A stretch of 33,319 bases of DNA from Tannerellaceae bacterium (GCA_031288515.1 JAITRG010000214.1:1-33319); one strand, 5' to 3'; counted from the stretch's first letter, positions 1 through 8,488 are shown. The notes: generated from the sequence alone by a model not told the origin. Numbers and translations are program-made.

Positions 1-243
1 CAAAGTATTTTTACTTTCCTTCTGTATCCCCATGTTCCACCGGACAACAACGGCTCGGAAAGGGCTATCCGGAATGTCAAAGTCAAAACAAAAGTCTCCG
101 GCCAGTTCCGTAACAGGGAGGGAAAAGGCGCAGACCGCTTTGCAAGGATTCGCTTTGTTATTGACACCACTATCAAAAATGGACAGGATGTTTTTACCGC
201 TTTGAAATGTCTTGCTGACATCCAATGCATGAATACTACCTGA
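1..243 (+). CDS. IS66-family transposase, C-terminal end (partial at left edge)
   Basis: Frame 1 is open from the first base to a TGA at 241-243 and encodes 80 residues with no start codon, because the gene begins outside the window. The motif VPPDNNGSERAIRNVKVK, followed by SGQFRNREG and then RFVIDTTIKNGQDVF, is the classic C-terminal signature of IS66-type transposases (TnpC). This is the part that carries the last acidic residue of the DDE triad (E in NGSERAIR) and the IS66 C-terminal element. The reading frame is clean, so nothing here shows decay. Whether the element is whole or a fragment cannot be judged. I see no obvious IS66 terminal repeat in the 80 bases after the stop. The gene marks an insertion next to the uptake locus. 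Confidence 0.85.
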   Translation, partial: QSIFTFLLYPHVPPDNNGSERAIRNVKVKTKVSGQFRNREGKGADRFARIRFVIDTTIKNGQDVFTALKCLADIQCMNTT

Positions 244-262
244 GTAGTTACAAAACTTTTAG

Positions 263-270
263 TATCTTCG
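263..270 (+). promoter_or_regulatory. possible -7 box before the TIM-barrel gene
   Basis: TATCTTCG matches the Bacteroides -7 consensus TAnnTTTG at 7 of 8 positions and lies 58 bases before the ATG at 329. No convincing TTTG -33 box is seen at the usual 19-21 base distance, so this is only a candidate. Confidence 0.3.
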
Positions 271-328
271 TGTGTTCAATTGCTTTACAATAAGAAGTAA
301 ATAATATCCTTATAAATAATATATCAAC

Positions 329-1282
329 ATGGAAAACAGAAGAGATTTTTTTAAAAAAGTATCCCTGCTTACGGCAGGCGGTTTACTGGCCGGACAATCA
401 ACGATTGTAAAAGCGGCTACATCTGGCGTAACAAACAAAAATGCTTCTAAAATTATCGGCTTACAGATTTATTCGCTCTTTGACGAATTAGATAAAGATA
501 TTCCGGGCGGATTGAAGGAGGTAGGTAAAATGGGGTATTCCACAATTGAATTAGCCGGTTATGGAGATGGTAAGATTAAAGGTATAGAGATGGCCGAATT
601 TAAAAAAATGGCTAACGATGCAGGACTGGCAATTACCAGTACCCACGTAAATCCGCCGGTTCGCGAATATACGAAGGAGAATAAACAACAAATCGCAGAC
701 TTCTGGAAGAAAGCCGCTGATGACCATGCTAAAATAGGCGTCAAATACCTTATCCAGCCCGGACAACCTTCTACCCGGAGCACGGAAGAAGTAGCGTATG
801 TAGGCGAGATATTCACCGAAGCCGGCAGAATAGCCAAAGCCGCAGGGCTCGAATTTGGATACCATAACCATGACGGCGAATTTGCGCGTGTCATTCCCGG
901 CGGAGCAGAATCCGTTAGCGGACGGCAAGGCTTCGGGCGGAGAGCTCCGGAAGGTATCGAAATTATCTATGACGGCCTGCTGAAACATACCGACCCAAGC
1001 CTGGTGTTCTTCGAAATGGATGTTTACTGGACGGTCATGGGACAACAAGACCCCGTAGAATATATGAAGAAATATGCCGACCGTATCAAAGTACTCCACA
1101 TTAAAGATAAGGCTGTATTAGGCCAGTCCGGTATGATGAACTTCGAAATGATATTCAAGCAGGCAAATACCAATGGTATAAAAGACTATTTCGTAGAATT
1201 GGAAAGGTATACGGGAGGTACGCAGTTTGAAGGCGTAAAAGGATGTGCGGATTATCTGCTAAAAGCCAAGTTCGTTAAATAA
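329..1282 (+). CDS. Tat-exported sugar phosphate isomerase/epimerase-like TIM-barrel protein
   Basis: A 317-residue protein of the xylose-isomerase-like / AP-endonuclease-2 TIM-barrel family. Such proteins isomerise or epimerise sugars or polyols, or cleave related substrates, usually with a divalent metal. The N-terminus carries a twin-arginine motif (RRDFFKK at residues 4-10), a hydrophobic stretch (LLTAGGLLAG) and a likely cleavage site after VKA near residue 29, so a folded periplasmic enzyme is expected. Family-typical features are GLQIYSL near residue 45, the metal-site-like FGYHNHDGEF near 175-184, FFEMDVYW near 228-235 and VLHIKDK near 255. It stands alone between the transposase remnant and a convergent sigma gene. 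Similar Tat-exported proteins are common in Bacteroidetes carbohydrate loci, which agrees with the SusC/D genes nearby. The exact substrate cannot be read from sequence. Confidence 0.85.
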   Translation: MENRRDFFKKVSLLTAGGLLAGQSTIVKAATSGVTNKNASKIIGLQIYSLFDELDKDIPGGLKEVGKMGYSTIELAGYGDGKIKGIEMAEFKKMANDAGLAITSTHVNPPVREYTKENKQQIADFWKKAADDHAKIGVKYLIQPGQPSTRSTEEVAYVGEIFTEAGRIAKAAGLEFGYHNHDGEFARVIPGGAESVSGRQGFGRRAPEGIEIIYDGLLKHTDPSLVFFEMDVYWTVMGQQDPVEYMKKYADRIKVLHIKDKAVLGQSGMMNFEMIFKQANTNGIKDYFVELERYTGGTQFEGVKGCADYLLKAKFVK

Positions 1283-1296
1283 TTCCATACGAATTA

Positions 1297-1331
1297 GGAA
1301 CTCTCGTTTTCAGAAATGATACGGGAGTTCC
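1297..1331. terminator. hairpin between convergent genes, probably bidirectional terminator
   Basis: The arms GGAACTCTCGT (1297-1307) and ACGGGAGTTCC (1321-1331) pair over 11 bp with one G-T wobble around a 13-base loop. The hairpin lies exactly between the stop codons of the TIM-barrel gene (1282) and the minus-strand sigma gene (1335). U-tracts are weak on both sides. Confidence 0.6.
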
Positions 1332-1334
1332 TTC

Positions 1335-1925
1335 CTATAATTTCATCAGGAAAAGAAGCAACGGCATATATTCCCTAAGTTCTTCGCGCAGGATTTTTAA
1401 TGCTTGGGAAATACGGTAAGCAATCGTTTTGGAAGAAACGCCCATCTTTACCGCTATATCGTCATAGGTTTGATTTTCAAAACGATTCATCGTAAAAGCA
1501 GTCCGGTAATCTTCCGGAAGGTTTTGTATAGCTTGGCCTAACTTAGCCATCATCTCATTTCCGATATACAAATCCGGGTCTTCAAACTGTTCTTCAAATT
1601 TAGCAAATAAGCTCTCATGTACCCGTTGTCTAATCTGTTTGTGCGACAGGCTATTCAAGCATTTATTTTTTACAATTGTAAATAAGAGAGACTTTACAGA
1701 CATTTCCGGCATCAGCGCTTTCCGGTTTTCCCAAAGCCACATCATCACATCCTGCACAATTTCTTCACATTCTTCCCTTTCTTCCACATACTGCGAAGCA
1801 TAAACGCACAATCCCTTGTAGAAGTTCTTGTAAACTGCTTCAAAAGCCTGTTCGCTACCTTCTTTCAGCAGACGTATGATAAGCTCATTATTTGTATTTA
1901 CCAATTGATTTTTGTTATCTTCCAT
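1335..1925 (-). CDS. ECF RNA polymerase sigma factor (FecI/SigW-like, Bacteroidetes type)
   Basis: A sigma-70 family ECF factor of 196 residues when started at the ATG at 1925 (MEDNKNQL). A longer reading from 1961 adds 12 residues that look like noncoding AT-rich sequence. Region 2 is recognisable in the first half (AFEAVYKNFYKGLCVYASQYV, then EEIVQDVMMWLWENR). Region 4 is near the C-terminus (LPEDYRTAFTMNRFENQTYDDIA, then a helix-turn-helix of the type VSSKTIAYRISQALKILREEL). It probably directs RNA polymerase to the SusC/SusD promoter and is held by the FecR-like protein encoded divergently at 2226. In most Bacteroidetes loci sigma and anti-sigma genes are co-directional, so the divergent layout is unusual. 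A TAATTTTG box on this strand at 1941-1934 fits a -7 element but would leave almost no leader. Confidence 0.9.
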   Translation of the reverse strand: MEDNKNQLVNTNNELIIRLLKEGSEQAFEAVYKNFYKGLCVYASQYVEEREECEEIVQDVMMWLWENRKALMPEMSVKSLLFTIVKNKCLNSLSHKQIRQRVHESLFAKFEEQFEDPDLYIGNEMMAKLGQAIQNLPEDYRTAFTMNRFENQTYDDIAVKMGVSSKTIAYRISQALKILREELREYMPLLLFLMKL

Positions 1926-2225
1926 AGCATATGCAAAATTATATTTTTTTCTGTTTTTCAAAACAATTTATTCATCAAAAAAGAATATAAACCATTTGAC
2001 GCCCTCTATGTGGCGAACGGCGAACAACCTGCAATACCGGTATCAAACATATCTTTTGCTATTCATTGCCTGACTGGATACGGACGGATTATCAATACGA
2101 AACCTGAAATAGTTCGTTTATAAAGCGCTATTATTCAACTTCTTTGTTTTAAAAAGCAATTTATTTTGAAATAAATTGCTTTTTTTGTTTAGTACATTTC
2201 TTCTCTGAATTGTATTAATAGTAGA
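1926..2225. other. intergenic region between divergent sigma and anti-sigma genes
   Basis: About 300 bases. They hold no gene I can support, a strong palindromic hairpin at 2151-2184, and presumably both divergent promoters. TACATTTC at 2193-2200 is a one-mismatch -7 box for the plus-strand FecR gene. Confidence 0.4.
2151..2184. terminator. perfect 16-bp stem hairpin with U-tract
   Basis: The arms 2151-2166 and 2169-2184 are perfect reverse complements (AAAAAGCAATTTATTT and its complement). The two central bases are TG, and further T residues follow to 2186. The shape is that of a rho-independent terminator working in either direction. Nothing clear upstream on the plus strand needs terminating, so it may shield the FecR gene from read-through, or act as a dyad in the divergent control region. 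Confidence 0.6.
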
Positions 2226-3248
2226 ATGGAGGTAGACGATAACATATTGATACAATACATAGGCAATGTACTGTCGGAAGATGAAAAAGCGCAAGTAGAG
2301 GCTTGGCTAAAGACTTCTTCCGAAAATAAAAGAATATTGGAACAAATGTACTTTGTACTGCAGCTTACCGAAAAGGTAAGAATTATGAATGCGATAGATA
2401 CGGATAAGGCATTTGCTCTCTTCAAGGTGAAGAGAAAAAGAAAAACCGGTATTGGCGTTTCATGGCGGTTAAGTTTACGGCGCATTGCAATTGTTTTATT
2501 TATTCCATTGCTGGTTCTGACAGGATATTTAATATTACACAATAATAGTGAAGACGGGCTGAAAATGGTTGAAATAAGCGCTATTCCAGGCGCTGTTTCA
2601 GCCTTTAGCCTGCCTGATAAGTCAAAAGTATGGCTCAACGCAAACAGTTCTTTAACATACGCCGATCATTTCTCAACGGGCAAACGGCTTGTGGAATTAA
2701 AAGGGGAAGGCTATTTTGAAGTAGTAAAAAACGCTACGAAGCCTTTTGTTATAAACGCCGGGCCTTCTTATTCAATAGAAGTACTGGGAACGTCATTCAA
2801 TGTATCGGCATATCCGGACGACAAGACTATCGAAACAACCCTTACAGAAGGTTCCGTAATGATAAAAGCGGTAGCAAAGGATGGAAACAGTATTACCTGT
2901 CGGCTAAAACCAAATGAAAAAGCCGAATATCAAAAAGATAGCAAACAGTTGGAAATTAAACAAGTCGATACGGATGTTGATACCGGGTGGATGAATGGAG
3001 AGATCATTTTCAAACAAGCTCCGATGGATAATGTATTGAATAAATTAAGTCGTCGCTATAATGTAAAATTTGACGTAAAAGATAAAGTGGTAATGGATGC
3101 CGTTATTACCGCACGGTTTAAAGACGAACAATTATCGCAAGTAATGGAATACTTAAAAGTTGCATCGGGAATAAAGTATATCATACATAAACCAGCCGGT
3201 AACGGCGATAACAAAAGCGTTATTTCTATGATTGAAATATATAAATAA
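2226..3248 (+). CDS. FecR-family anti-sigma factor
   Basis: A 340-residue inner-membrane anti-sigma regulator. The cytoplasmic N-terminal part (residues 1-80) should bind the sigma factor. One transmembrane helix follows at about 87-104 (IAIVLFIPLLVLTGYLI). The periplasmic part has a FecR domain (about 115-215, with VWLNANSSLTY, VELKGEGYFEV and IEVLGTSFNVSAY, all hallmark strings) and a C-terminal DUF4974-type domain (about 255-330, with MDNVLNKLSRRYNVKFD). In the FecIRA model the periplasmic end senses the STN domain of an outer-membrane receptor; the SusC gene downstream carries such a domain. The partner sigma gene is on the opposite strand about 300 bases away. Confidence 0.92.
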   Translation: MEVDDNILIQYIGNVLSEDEKAQVEAWLKTSSENKRILEQMYFVLQLTEKVRIMNAIDTDKAFALFKVKRKRKTGIGVSWRLSLRRIAIVLFIPLLVLTGYLILHNNSEDGLKMVEISAIPGAVSAFSLPDKSKVWLNANSSLTYADHFSTGKRLVELKGEGYFEVVKNATKPFVINAGPSYSIEVLGTSFNVSAYPDDKTIETTLTEGSVMIKAVAKDGNSITCRLKPNEKAEYQKDSKQLEIKQVDTDVDTGWMNGEIIFKQAPMDNVLNKLSRRYNVKFDVKDKVVMDAVITARFKDEQLSQVMEYLKVASGIKYIIHKPAGNGDNKSVISMIEIYK

Positions 3249-3250
3249 AA

Positions 3251-3273
3251 TATAAATATAAATATAAATATAA
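3251..3273 (+). repeat. TATAAA hexamer run
   Basis: Just after the FecR stop codon TATAAA is repeated almost four times in tandem. Low-complexity AT sequence of this kind can vary in copy number. No function is claimed. Confidence 0.6.
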
Positions 3274-3283
3274 CTGAAAAACA

Positions 3284-3313
3284 TACGGAAGAATATTCCC
3301 ATACTCTTCCGTA
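3284..3313 (+). terminator. hairpin after the FecR gene, terminator-like but without U-tract
   Basis: TACGGAAGA (3284-3292) pairs perfectly with TCTTCCGTA (3305-3313) around a 12-base loop. A smaller hairpin, AGCTGT-TTT-ACAGCT, follows at 3325-3339. Neither is followed by a clear U-tract, so termination would be weak or factor-assisted. Confidence 0.4.
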
Positions 3314-3422
3314 CCAATCTAAAAAGCTGTTTTACAGCTCATAAATAACTTTATTATAAATTAATTGCGTTACAAAAATATGAATAATAATATTATTTGA
3401 AAATTATTTGCATGAAAAGTTT

Positions 3423-3510
3423 TATACTTTGCATTCTCTTTTGAGAGAAATGCCTGTTAGAGGCGTTTTGAGGGAGGTTGCCCTTGCAGGGTAGCCTCTT
3501 TCTTGTTTTT
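3423..3510 (+). ncRNA. candidate structured leader or small RNA upstream of susC
   Basis: A promoter-like TATACTTTGC at 3423-3432 is followed by three stems. The first is GCAT-TCTCT against AGAGA-ATGC (3431-3453, one bulged A). The second, GCCT against AGGC (3452-3464), overlaps the 3' foot of the first, so the two compete. The third is a 10-bp stem (3474-3498) followed by TTTCTTGTTTTT. A promoter, a switch-like pair of stems and a terminator within about 90 bases could be a short independent RNA or an attenuator for susC. The -7 box has one extra base against TAnnTTTG and the predicted start would cut into the first stem, so this is tentative. I do not recognise a known RNA family. Confidence 0.35.
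3474..3510 (+). terminator. rho-independent terminator upstream of the susC promoter
   Basis: GAGGTTGCCC (3474-3483) pairs with GGGTAGCCTC (3489-3498) over 10 bp with two G-T wobbles and a five-base loop. It is followed directly by a T-rich tract (3499-3510). Confidence 0.6.
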
Positions 3511-3546
3511 ACATTCTTATATACTGAACTTTTATAAAGTTATTAC

Positions 3547-3554
3547 TATCTTTG
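3547..3554 (+). promoter_or_regulatory. -7 box of a probable susC promoter
   Basis: TATCTTTG is an exact match to the Bacteroides housekeeping -7 consensus TAnnTTTG and lies 41 bases before the SusC start codon. No good TTTG sits at the -33 position. That could mean help from another factor, or that the linked ECF sigma uses a different promoter here. Confidence 0.5.
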
Positions 3555-3595
3555 ACCGGGAACTGCATTTTCCAAATAGCTATAATTACGATTAG

Positions 3596-6500
3596 ATGAA
3601 GAGGTTATTTATTGTTTTTCTGCTTTGCATGGCATTGTTGCCTGAAACTAATGCGCAAAAAACAACAGCGTCCATACATGTGCAAGACTGTTTAGTTTAC
3701 GAAATATTGGAACTTTTAGAGAGGCAAACTTCATTTTCTTTTATTTATGATGCAAATGTGGTGGATGTATCCTGCCGGCGTTCTTTACAAGCGCAGGAAG
3801 AAAACATATTCAATATTTTAACTGATTTATTTAAAGGCACAGGCATCGTTTATACCGTTATAGACAGACAGATCATCCTGAACAAAAAAGAAACAGGCGC
3901 TTTCCCTGACCAACAGATAAAAGAAGTAACCGGTATCGTCAGAAACGAACAGGGCGAACCGGTAATCGGAGCCAATATTTTGCTGAAGGGGACAACGTCC
4001 GGCGCCATGACAAATACATACGGGGAGTTCCATTTAAAGATACCCAAAGATTCCTCCATACAAGTATCCTATATAGGATACTTACCTCAAAGCATTATTT
4101 ATAAAGGACAGCCTGCTCTCGACATACGATTAATTGAAAACGTCCATAGCCTGGATGAGGTGGTTGTAACCGCCTTGGGTATTAAAAAGAAAGAAACATC
4201 GCTTACTTATGCGACCCAGTCTTTTACCGGTTCGGAATTAACGCGGGTAAAAAGCGACAATATCATGAGTTCCTTATCAGGTAAGGCAGCCAGTGTTTTT
4301 ATCAACCGGAATTCTTCGGGATTAGGCGGTTCCGCCAGGGTCATTATACGCGGAAGCCGTTCTATAAACGGGAACAACCAGCCCTTATATGTTATAGACG
4401 GGGTACCTGTATTAAACTCTACAAATGAACAAGCCTATACGGCAATTGGCGGAACAGCCAATGCGGCAAACCGTGACGGTGGCGATGGCATATCAAACCT
4501 CAATCAGGACGATATTGAAAGCATCCATATATTAAAAGGCGCATCGGCTTCTGCGTTGTACGGCTCCCAGGCGGCAAACGGGGTAATCTTAATTACAACG
4601 AAAAAAGGACGGGCCGGGGCTAAGCTAATTGAGTTTTCATCAAATCTTTCAATAGACAAAGCGACTGGCCTTCCTGCGTTTCAAAATAACTATGGCCGCT
4701 CCGAATCGTCTACCGGCAGTTGGGGAGACTTCAGCGAGACGCCTGTTTATGATAACCTGAATGATTTCTTCCGTACCGGCATACATGCGAACAATTCTTT
4801 ATCGATAACATCCGGGAATGAAATGCAGCAAACCTACTTTTCTTACGCCAATACCACGACACAAGGCCTTATCGAACATAGTAATATTAAAAAACACAAT
4901 GTCAACTTCCGTGAAACAGCCGGCTTGTTTAATAACCGGTTGATAGTAGATGGCAATGTTAACCTGATGCTCCAGCAAGTAAAAAACAAACCTTCATCCG
5001 GCGGTATTTATATGAATCCGTTATCCGGTTTATACACCTTCCCGAGGGGTATGGATTTATCGCCTTATAAAAAGGAATATGAAATTTTTAACGAAGAAAG
5101 AAATATGCCTGTACAGAACTGGTTTACCGAAATTACGGATTACAGCCAAAATCCTTACTGGCTGGTGAACCGGGCACAAAGTAATGACAAGCGTTCGCGG
5201 GTGATAGCTACATTCGCCGCTTCTGTAAAGGTAACAGATTGGTTCGCTTTACAAGGGCGCGGTAACATTGATTACATTGATGACGCCTTCCAACAAAGAA
5301 TATATGCCGGCACATCGCCGGGACTGGCGGGAATGAACGGGCGTTTTATTGATTATTCGTATCGGGAAGCGCTTCTTTATGGAGATATTATGGCTACATT
5401 CAATAAAAATCTGGATGCTTTTTCCCTGCAAGCTGTCATTGGATCGAGCGTTTCAGACAACCGGGTCAGCTCATTGCGTTTAGATTCGAAAACGGCTTCC
5501 TTATACTATCCGAATGTGTTTACCATTGCCAATATCAATATGTCTGCAAGCGCTTTTATCGACGAACATGACGATGACCGCCGGCAGTTGCAATCTGTCT
5601 TTTTTACGGCGCAGGCAGGTTATAAGGAACGTGTCTACCTGGATTTGAGTATGCGTAATGACTGGGCGTCTACATTAGCTTTTACCAAAAGCCGGCAGGA
5701 AGGATACTTTTATCCTTCTGTTGGTCTGTCGTGGATTTTAAGCCGGACAATCTCCCTGCCGGAATGGGTTAATTATGGAAAAATAAGAGGTTCATGGAGC
5801 AAAGTCGGGAATGATATCCCTTTGTATATGAGTTCTACCGTATCGCATATCGGAGCAGGAGGCGCCTTGTTTCCCAGCAGTATCGCCCCATTCGGCGACT
5901 TAAAGCCTGAAATGAGCGCCTCTATTGAAACCGGTACCGAATGGAGGCTGTTTCAAAGCAGGTTGTCTGTTGATTTCACTTATTACAAAATAAATACCAG
6001 AAACCAATTGTTTACGCTTCCCTCGTCGGCCGGGGCTACCCATAAGTACTATGCCGTCAATGCAGGTAATATCCAGAATCAGGGTTTGGAACTCACCGTA
6101 GAAGGCACGCCTTTTATAAGCCCCGGCTTTATGTGGAAAACGACTGTTAATTATGCACGAAACAAAAACAAGGTGAAAGCTTTACACAAAGACCTTTCTT
6201 CTTTCATATACGGTGATGAAGGTTTTTCTTCAAGCTATTCCATGCGTTTGGTAGAAGGCGGCTCATTTGGCGATATCTATGGAAAAGCATTCGACAGGGA
6301 TGAAAACGGAGCGATAAAATACGGGGAAAACGGCATCCCGTTTGTTGTCGGAGACGGTAATACGATAAAAGTAGGAAACAGCAATCCTGATTTTATGTTG
6401 GGCTGGAACAATACATTTACGTATAAGGGCTTTACTTTTCATTTCCTGATAGACGGGCGTTTTGGCGGCGATGCGCTCTCCCAGACACAAGCTATTTTAG

Positions 6501-6889
6501 ACCAGTATGGCGTTTCCGAAAGAACCGGGGCAGCCCGTTCTGTCGGTTATGTTGAGTTGGAAGGGCATAAAATATATAATGTACGAGGCTTTTATGAACT
6601 GATTGGCGGGCGCAGCGGAGTGACCGAATATTATATGTTTGATGCAACGAATATAAGGTTGCGGGAATTGTCTTTAGGATATTCATTCCCTCAGAAATGG
6701 CTGGACAAATTGAAGCTGTTACAACAGCTTCAATTATCTCTCACGGCAAGAAACCTGTTCTTTATCCATAAGAGCGCTCCTTTCGACCCGGATGCGGTAT
6801 TATCAATCAATAACAACAATCAGGGAATTGATATTTTTGGTATGCCTTTCACCCGGAATATCGGATTCAACCTGAAAGTGGCATTTTAA
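3596..6889 (+). CDS. SusC/RagA-family TonB-dependent outer-membrane receptor with STN domain
   Basis: A 1097-residue outer-membrane transporter that forms a gated pore with the SusD-like lipoprotein encoded next. Order of parts: signal peptide (residues 1-20, ending NAQ); STN domain (about 23-95) for signalling to FecR; carboxypeptidase-regulatory-like beta-sandwich (about 108-185, with GEPVIGANILLKGT); the SusC hallmark DEVVVTALGIKKKE near 187-200; TonB plug (about 205-330, with IRGSRSINGNNQPLYVIDGV and GSQAANGVILITTKKG); then a long 22-strand-type barrel ending in a C-terminal Phe (NLKVAF). The STN domain ties it to the sigma/FecR pair at 1335-3248. Length and motifs are normal and the frame is intact. 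The substrate is unknown, because no glycoside hydrolase or peptidase gene is linked on either side. Confidence 0.95.
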   Translation: MKRLFIVFLLCMALLPETNAQKTTASIHVQDCLVYEILELLERQTSFSFIYDANVVDVSCRRSLQAQEENIFNILTDLFKGTGIVYTVIDRQIILNKKETGAFPDQQIKEVTGIVRNEQGEPVIGANILLKGTTSGAMTNTYGEFHLKIPKDSSIQVSYIGYLPQSIIYKGQPALDIRLIENVHSLDEVVVTALGIKKKETSLTYATQSFTGSELTRVKSDNIMSSLSGKAASVFINRNSSGLGGSARVIIRGSRSINGNNQPLYVIDGVPVLNSTNEQAYTAIGGTANAANRDGGDGISNLNQDDIESIHILKGASASALYGSQAANGVILITTKKGRAGAKLIEFSSNLSIDKATGLPAFQNNYGRSESSTGSWGDFSETPVYDNLNDFFRTGIHANNSLSITSGNEMQQTYFSYANTTTQGLIEHSNIKKHNVNFRETAGLFNNRLIVDGNVNLMLQQVKNKPSSGGIYMNPLSGLYTFPRGMDLSPYKKEYEIFNEERNMPVQNWFTEITDYSQNPYWLVNRAQSNDKRSRVIATFAASVKVTDWFALQGRGNIDYIDDAFQQRIYAGTSPGLAGMNGRFIDYSYREALLYGDIMATFNKNLDAFSLQAVIGSSVSDNRVSSLRLDSKTASLYYPNVFTIANINMSASAFIDEHDDDRRQLQSVFFTAQAGYKERVYLDLSMRNDWASTLAFTKSRQEGYFYPSVGLSWILSRTISLPEWVNYGKIRGSWSKVGNDIPLYMSSTVSHIGAGGALFPSSIAPFGDLKPEMSASIETGTEWRLFQSRLSVDFTYYKINTRNQLFTLPSSAGATHKYYAVNAGNIQNQGLELTVEGTPFISPGFMWKTTVNYARNKNKVKALHKDLSSFIYGDEGFSSSYSMRLVEGGSFGDIYGKAFDRDENGAIKYGENGIPFVVGDGNTIKVGNSNPDFMLGWNNTFTYKGFTFHFLIDGRFGGDALSQTQAILDQYGVSERTGAARSVGYVELEGHKIYNVRGFYELIGGRSGVTEYYMFDATNIRLRELSLGYSFPQKWLDKLKLLQQLQLSLTARNLFFIHKSAPFDPDAVLSINNNNQGIDIFGMPFTRNIGFNLKVAF

Positions 6890-6907
6890 CATACAGCTTT
6901 TATCATT

Positions 6908-8488
6908 ATGAAACATATCCATACGCTATATCTCGCCTTGCTGATTACAGTATTGGCTTGTACAAGCCAATTTGAAAGCTATAATACGGATAATACCGGA
7001 TTTACGGATAAGCTGCAAGACTACGATTTCAACAAATACGGTATTCCCCTTTTAATAGTACAGCAAGGTATTTATTTTAATCATGACTGGGGTAGCGGAA
7101 AAAACTGGACTTTCCAGGTAATGCAAAATCTTAGCGCCGATATGTTCTGCGGATACATGCATAGTTACAACCCGTTCGTAGCCGGTTTAAGCAATACCGT
7201 TTACAATCTGAACGACGGCTGGAACGGGACTATGTGGGAAAATACCTACGGCTATATTATGACGGAAGTTAAAAAGGCGGAAGACCTGAACCGCGAAGCA
7301 TTACCCGTATTCTATGCAATCGCCAAAATACTCAAAGTAGAGCTTATGCACCGGGTATCGGACTATTACGGGCCGATCGTTTATTCCCAGTTCGGAAAGT
7401 CTGTCTCCGGTTCGGAGCCTGATTCGCAAAGAGAAGCCTATTATTATTTTTTTGACGATCTCGAGGAGGCAATCCATATCCTGAAAAATCAAAAAGACGG
7501 CAACCGGTTTGATAATTTCGATATTCTGACGAACGAAAACAGGCGCAGTAACAAACAATGGATAAAATTTGCCAACTCATTACGCCTCCGGCTGGCTATC
7601 CGAATAGCGCTCGTTGAACCTGAGAAGGCAAAAGAAGAAGCTAATAAATCGCTCCATCCCGGCAATGGCGGCGTATTGGAAGAAACAGACGACCTGATAG
7701 CCGTTTCTTCCGTTAATACCGGCTACTCCAACCCATTAGGGGAAATCAACCAGGTTTGGCGCGAAGCGTCTATGAATGCCAATATGGAATCGATACTTAC
7801 GGGATATGACGACCCCAGGATTTCAAAATACTTTGAACCGGCTACCGGCGAAGGATATGCCGGCGAATACAGGGGAATCAGGCAAGGCACGGGTTTCAAT
7901 CACACAAGGTACATAAACCATTCCAGCCTCGCCATCAAACAATCCGATAACGCTACGCTTATGACTGCTTCGGAGGTATGGTTCCTGCGGGCCGAAGCCG
8001 CCTTGCGGAAATGGACTGCGGAAGACGCCGGGTATTGTTATACAAAAGGCGTTGAAACGTCTTTCATCCAGTGGGGAGTAGGAAATGTTTCCGAATACCT
8101 GGAAAGCGCTGCCACCGCCGCCGGCTACATCGATACATTCAACCCCGCCTATAATATCGAAGCAAGATGCGCCATATCCCCTAAATGGGAACCCGAAGCA
8201 TCCGGCGAAGTTAAATTAGAAAAAATAATCACCCAAAAATGGATAGCCATGTTCCCCGAAGGATGCGAAGCCTGGGCCGAACAGCGCCGCACGGGATATC
8301 CCCGCCTTTTCCCCGTCCTCATCAACAGGAGCGAAGGCAGAATCGATACGGATCGTATGATTCGCCGTTTAAATTTCCCGGCAGGAATCAGAAGCGCCAA
8401 TCCTGCCCAATACGAAGCCCTGTGCAAAAAATTAAATGGCCCGGACACCGGCGGAACATGTTTATGGTGGGATACAGGAAGAAAATAG
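6908..8488 (+). CDS. SusD/RagB-family surface lipoprotein (SusD-like_2 type)
   Basis: A 526-residue lipoprotein starting 18 bases after the SusC gene, in the same transcription unit. The signal peptide ends in a lipobox (LACTS, Cys near residue 18). The pattern fits the SusD-like_2 branch of RagB/SusD proteins: an early GIPLLIVQQGIYFN segment, TPR-like helices (YAIAKILKVELMHRVSDYYGPIVYSQ), the typical KQWIKFANSLRLRLAIRIA, and near the end SEVWFLRAEAALRKW and a WIAMFPEGCEAWAEQRRTGYP segment. It should sit on the cell surface as the lid of the SusC pore and bind the incoming ligand. This branch is common in pairs without obvious glycan enzymes, so peptide or small-molecule uptake is as likely as polysaccharide uptake. 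Confidence 0.93.
   Translation: MKHIHTLYLALLITVLACTSQFESYNTDNTGFTDKLQDYDFNKYGIPLLIVQQGIYFNHDWGSGKNWTFQVMQNLSADMFCGYMHSYNPFVAGLSNTVYNLNDGWNGTMWENTYGYIMTEVKKAEDLNREALPVFYAIAKILKVELMHRVSDYYGPIVYSQFGKSVSGSEPDSQREAYYYFFDDLEEAIHILKNQKDGNRFDNFDILTNENRRSNKQWIKFANSLRLRLAIRIALVEPEKAKEEANKSLHPGNGGVLEETDDLIAVSSVNTGYSNPLGEINQVWREASMNANMESILTGYDDPRISKYFEPATGEGYAGEYRGIRQGTGFNHTRYINHSSLAIKQSDNATLMTASEVWFLRAEAALRKWTAEDAGYCYTKGVETSFIQWGVGNVSEYLESAATAAGYIDTFNPAYNIEARCAISPKWEPEASGEVKLEKIITQKWIAMFPEGCEAWAEQRRTGYPRLFPVLINRSEGRIDTDRMIRRLNFPAGIRSANPAQYEALCKKLNGPDTGGTCLWWDTGRK

Noticed and set aside
551-1099. A 182-codon minus-strand frame opposite the TIM-barrel gene
   Set aside because: It is a mirror frame of a clear Tat-exported protein, and its own translation has no recognisable domain.
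1934-1963. Promoter of the minus-strand sigma gene (TAATTTTG with an upstream TTTG)
   Set aside because: The spacing is only 17 bases and the box lies 8 bases from the start codon, leaving virtually no leader. It is mentioned in the gene entry but not listed as a site.
1905-2123. A 72-codon plus-strand frame between the divergent regulators, followed by a terminator-like hairpin
   Set aside because: The beginning is antisense to the sigma gene's start and the rest lacks any family pattern. The hairpin alone is not enough to support a gene.
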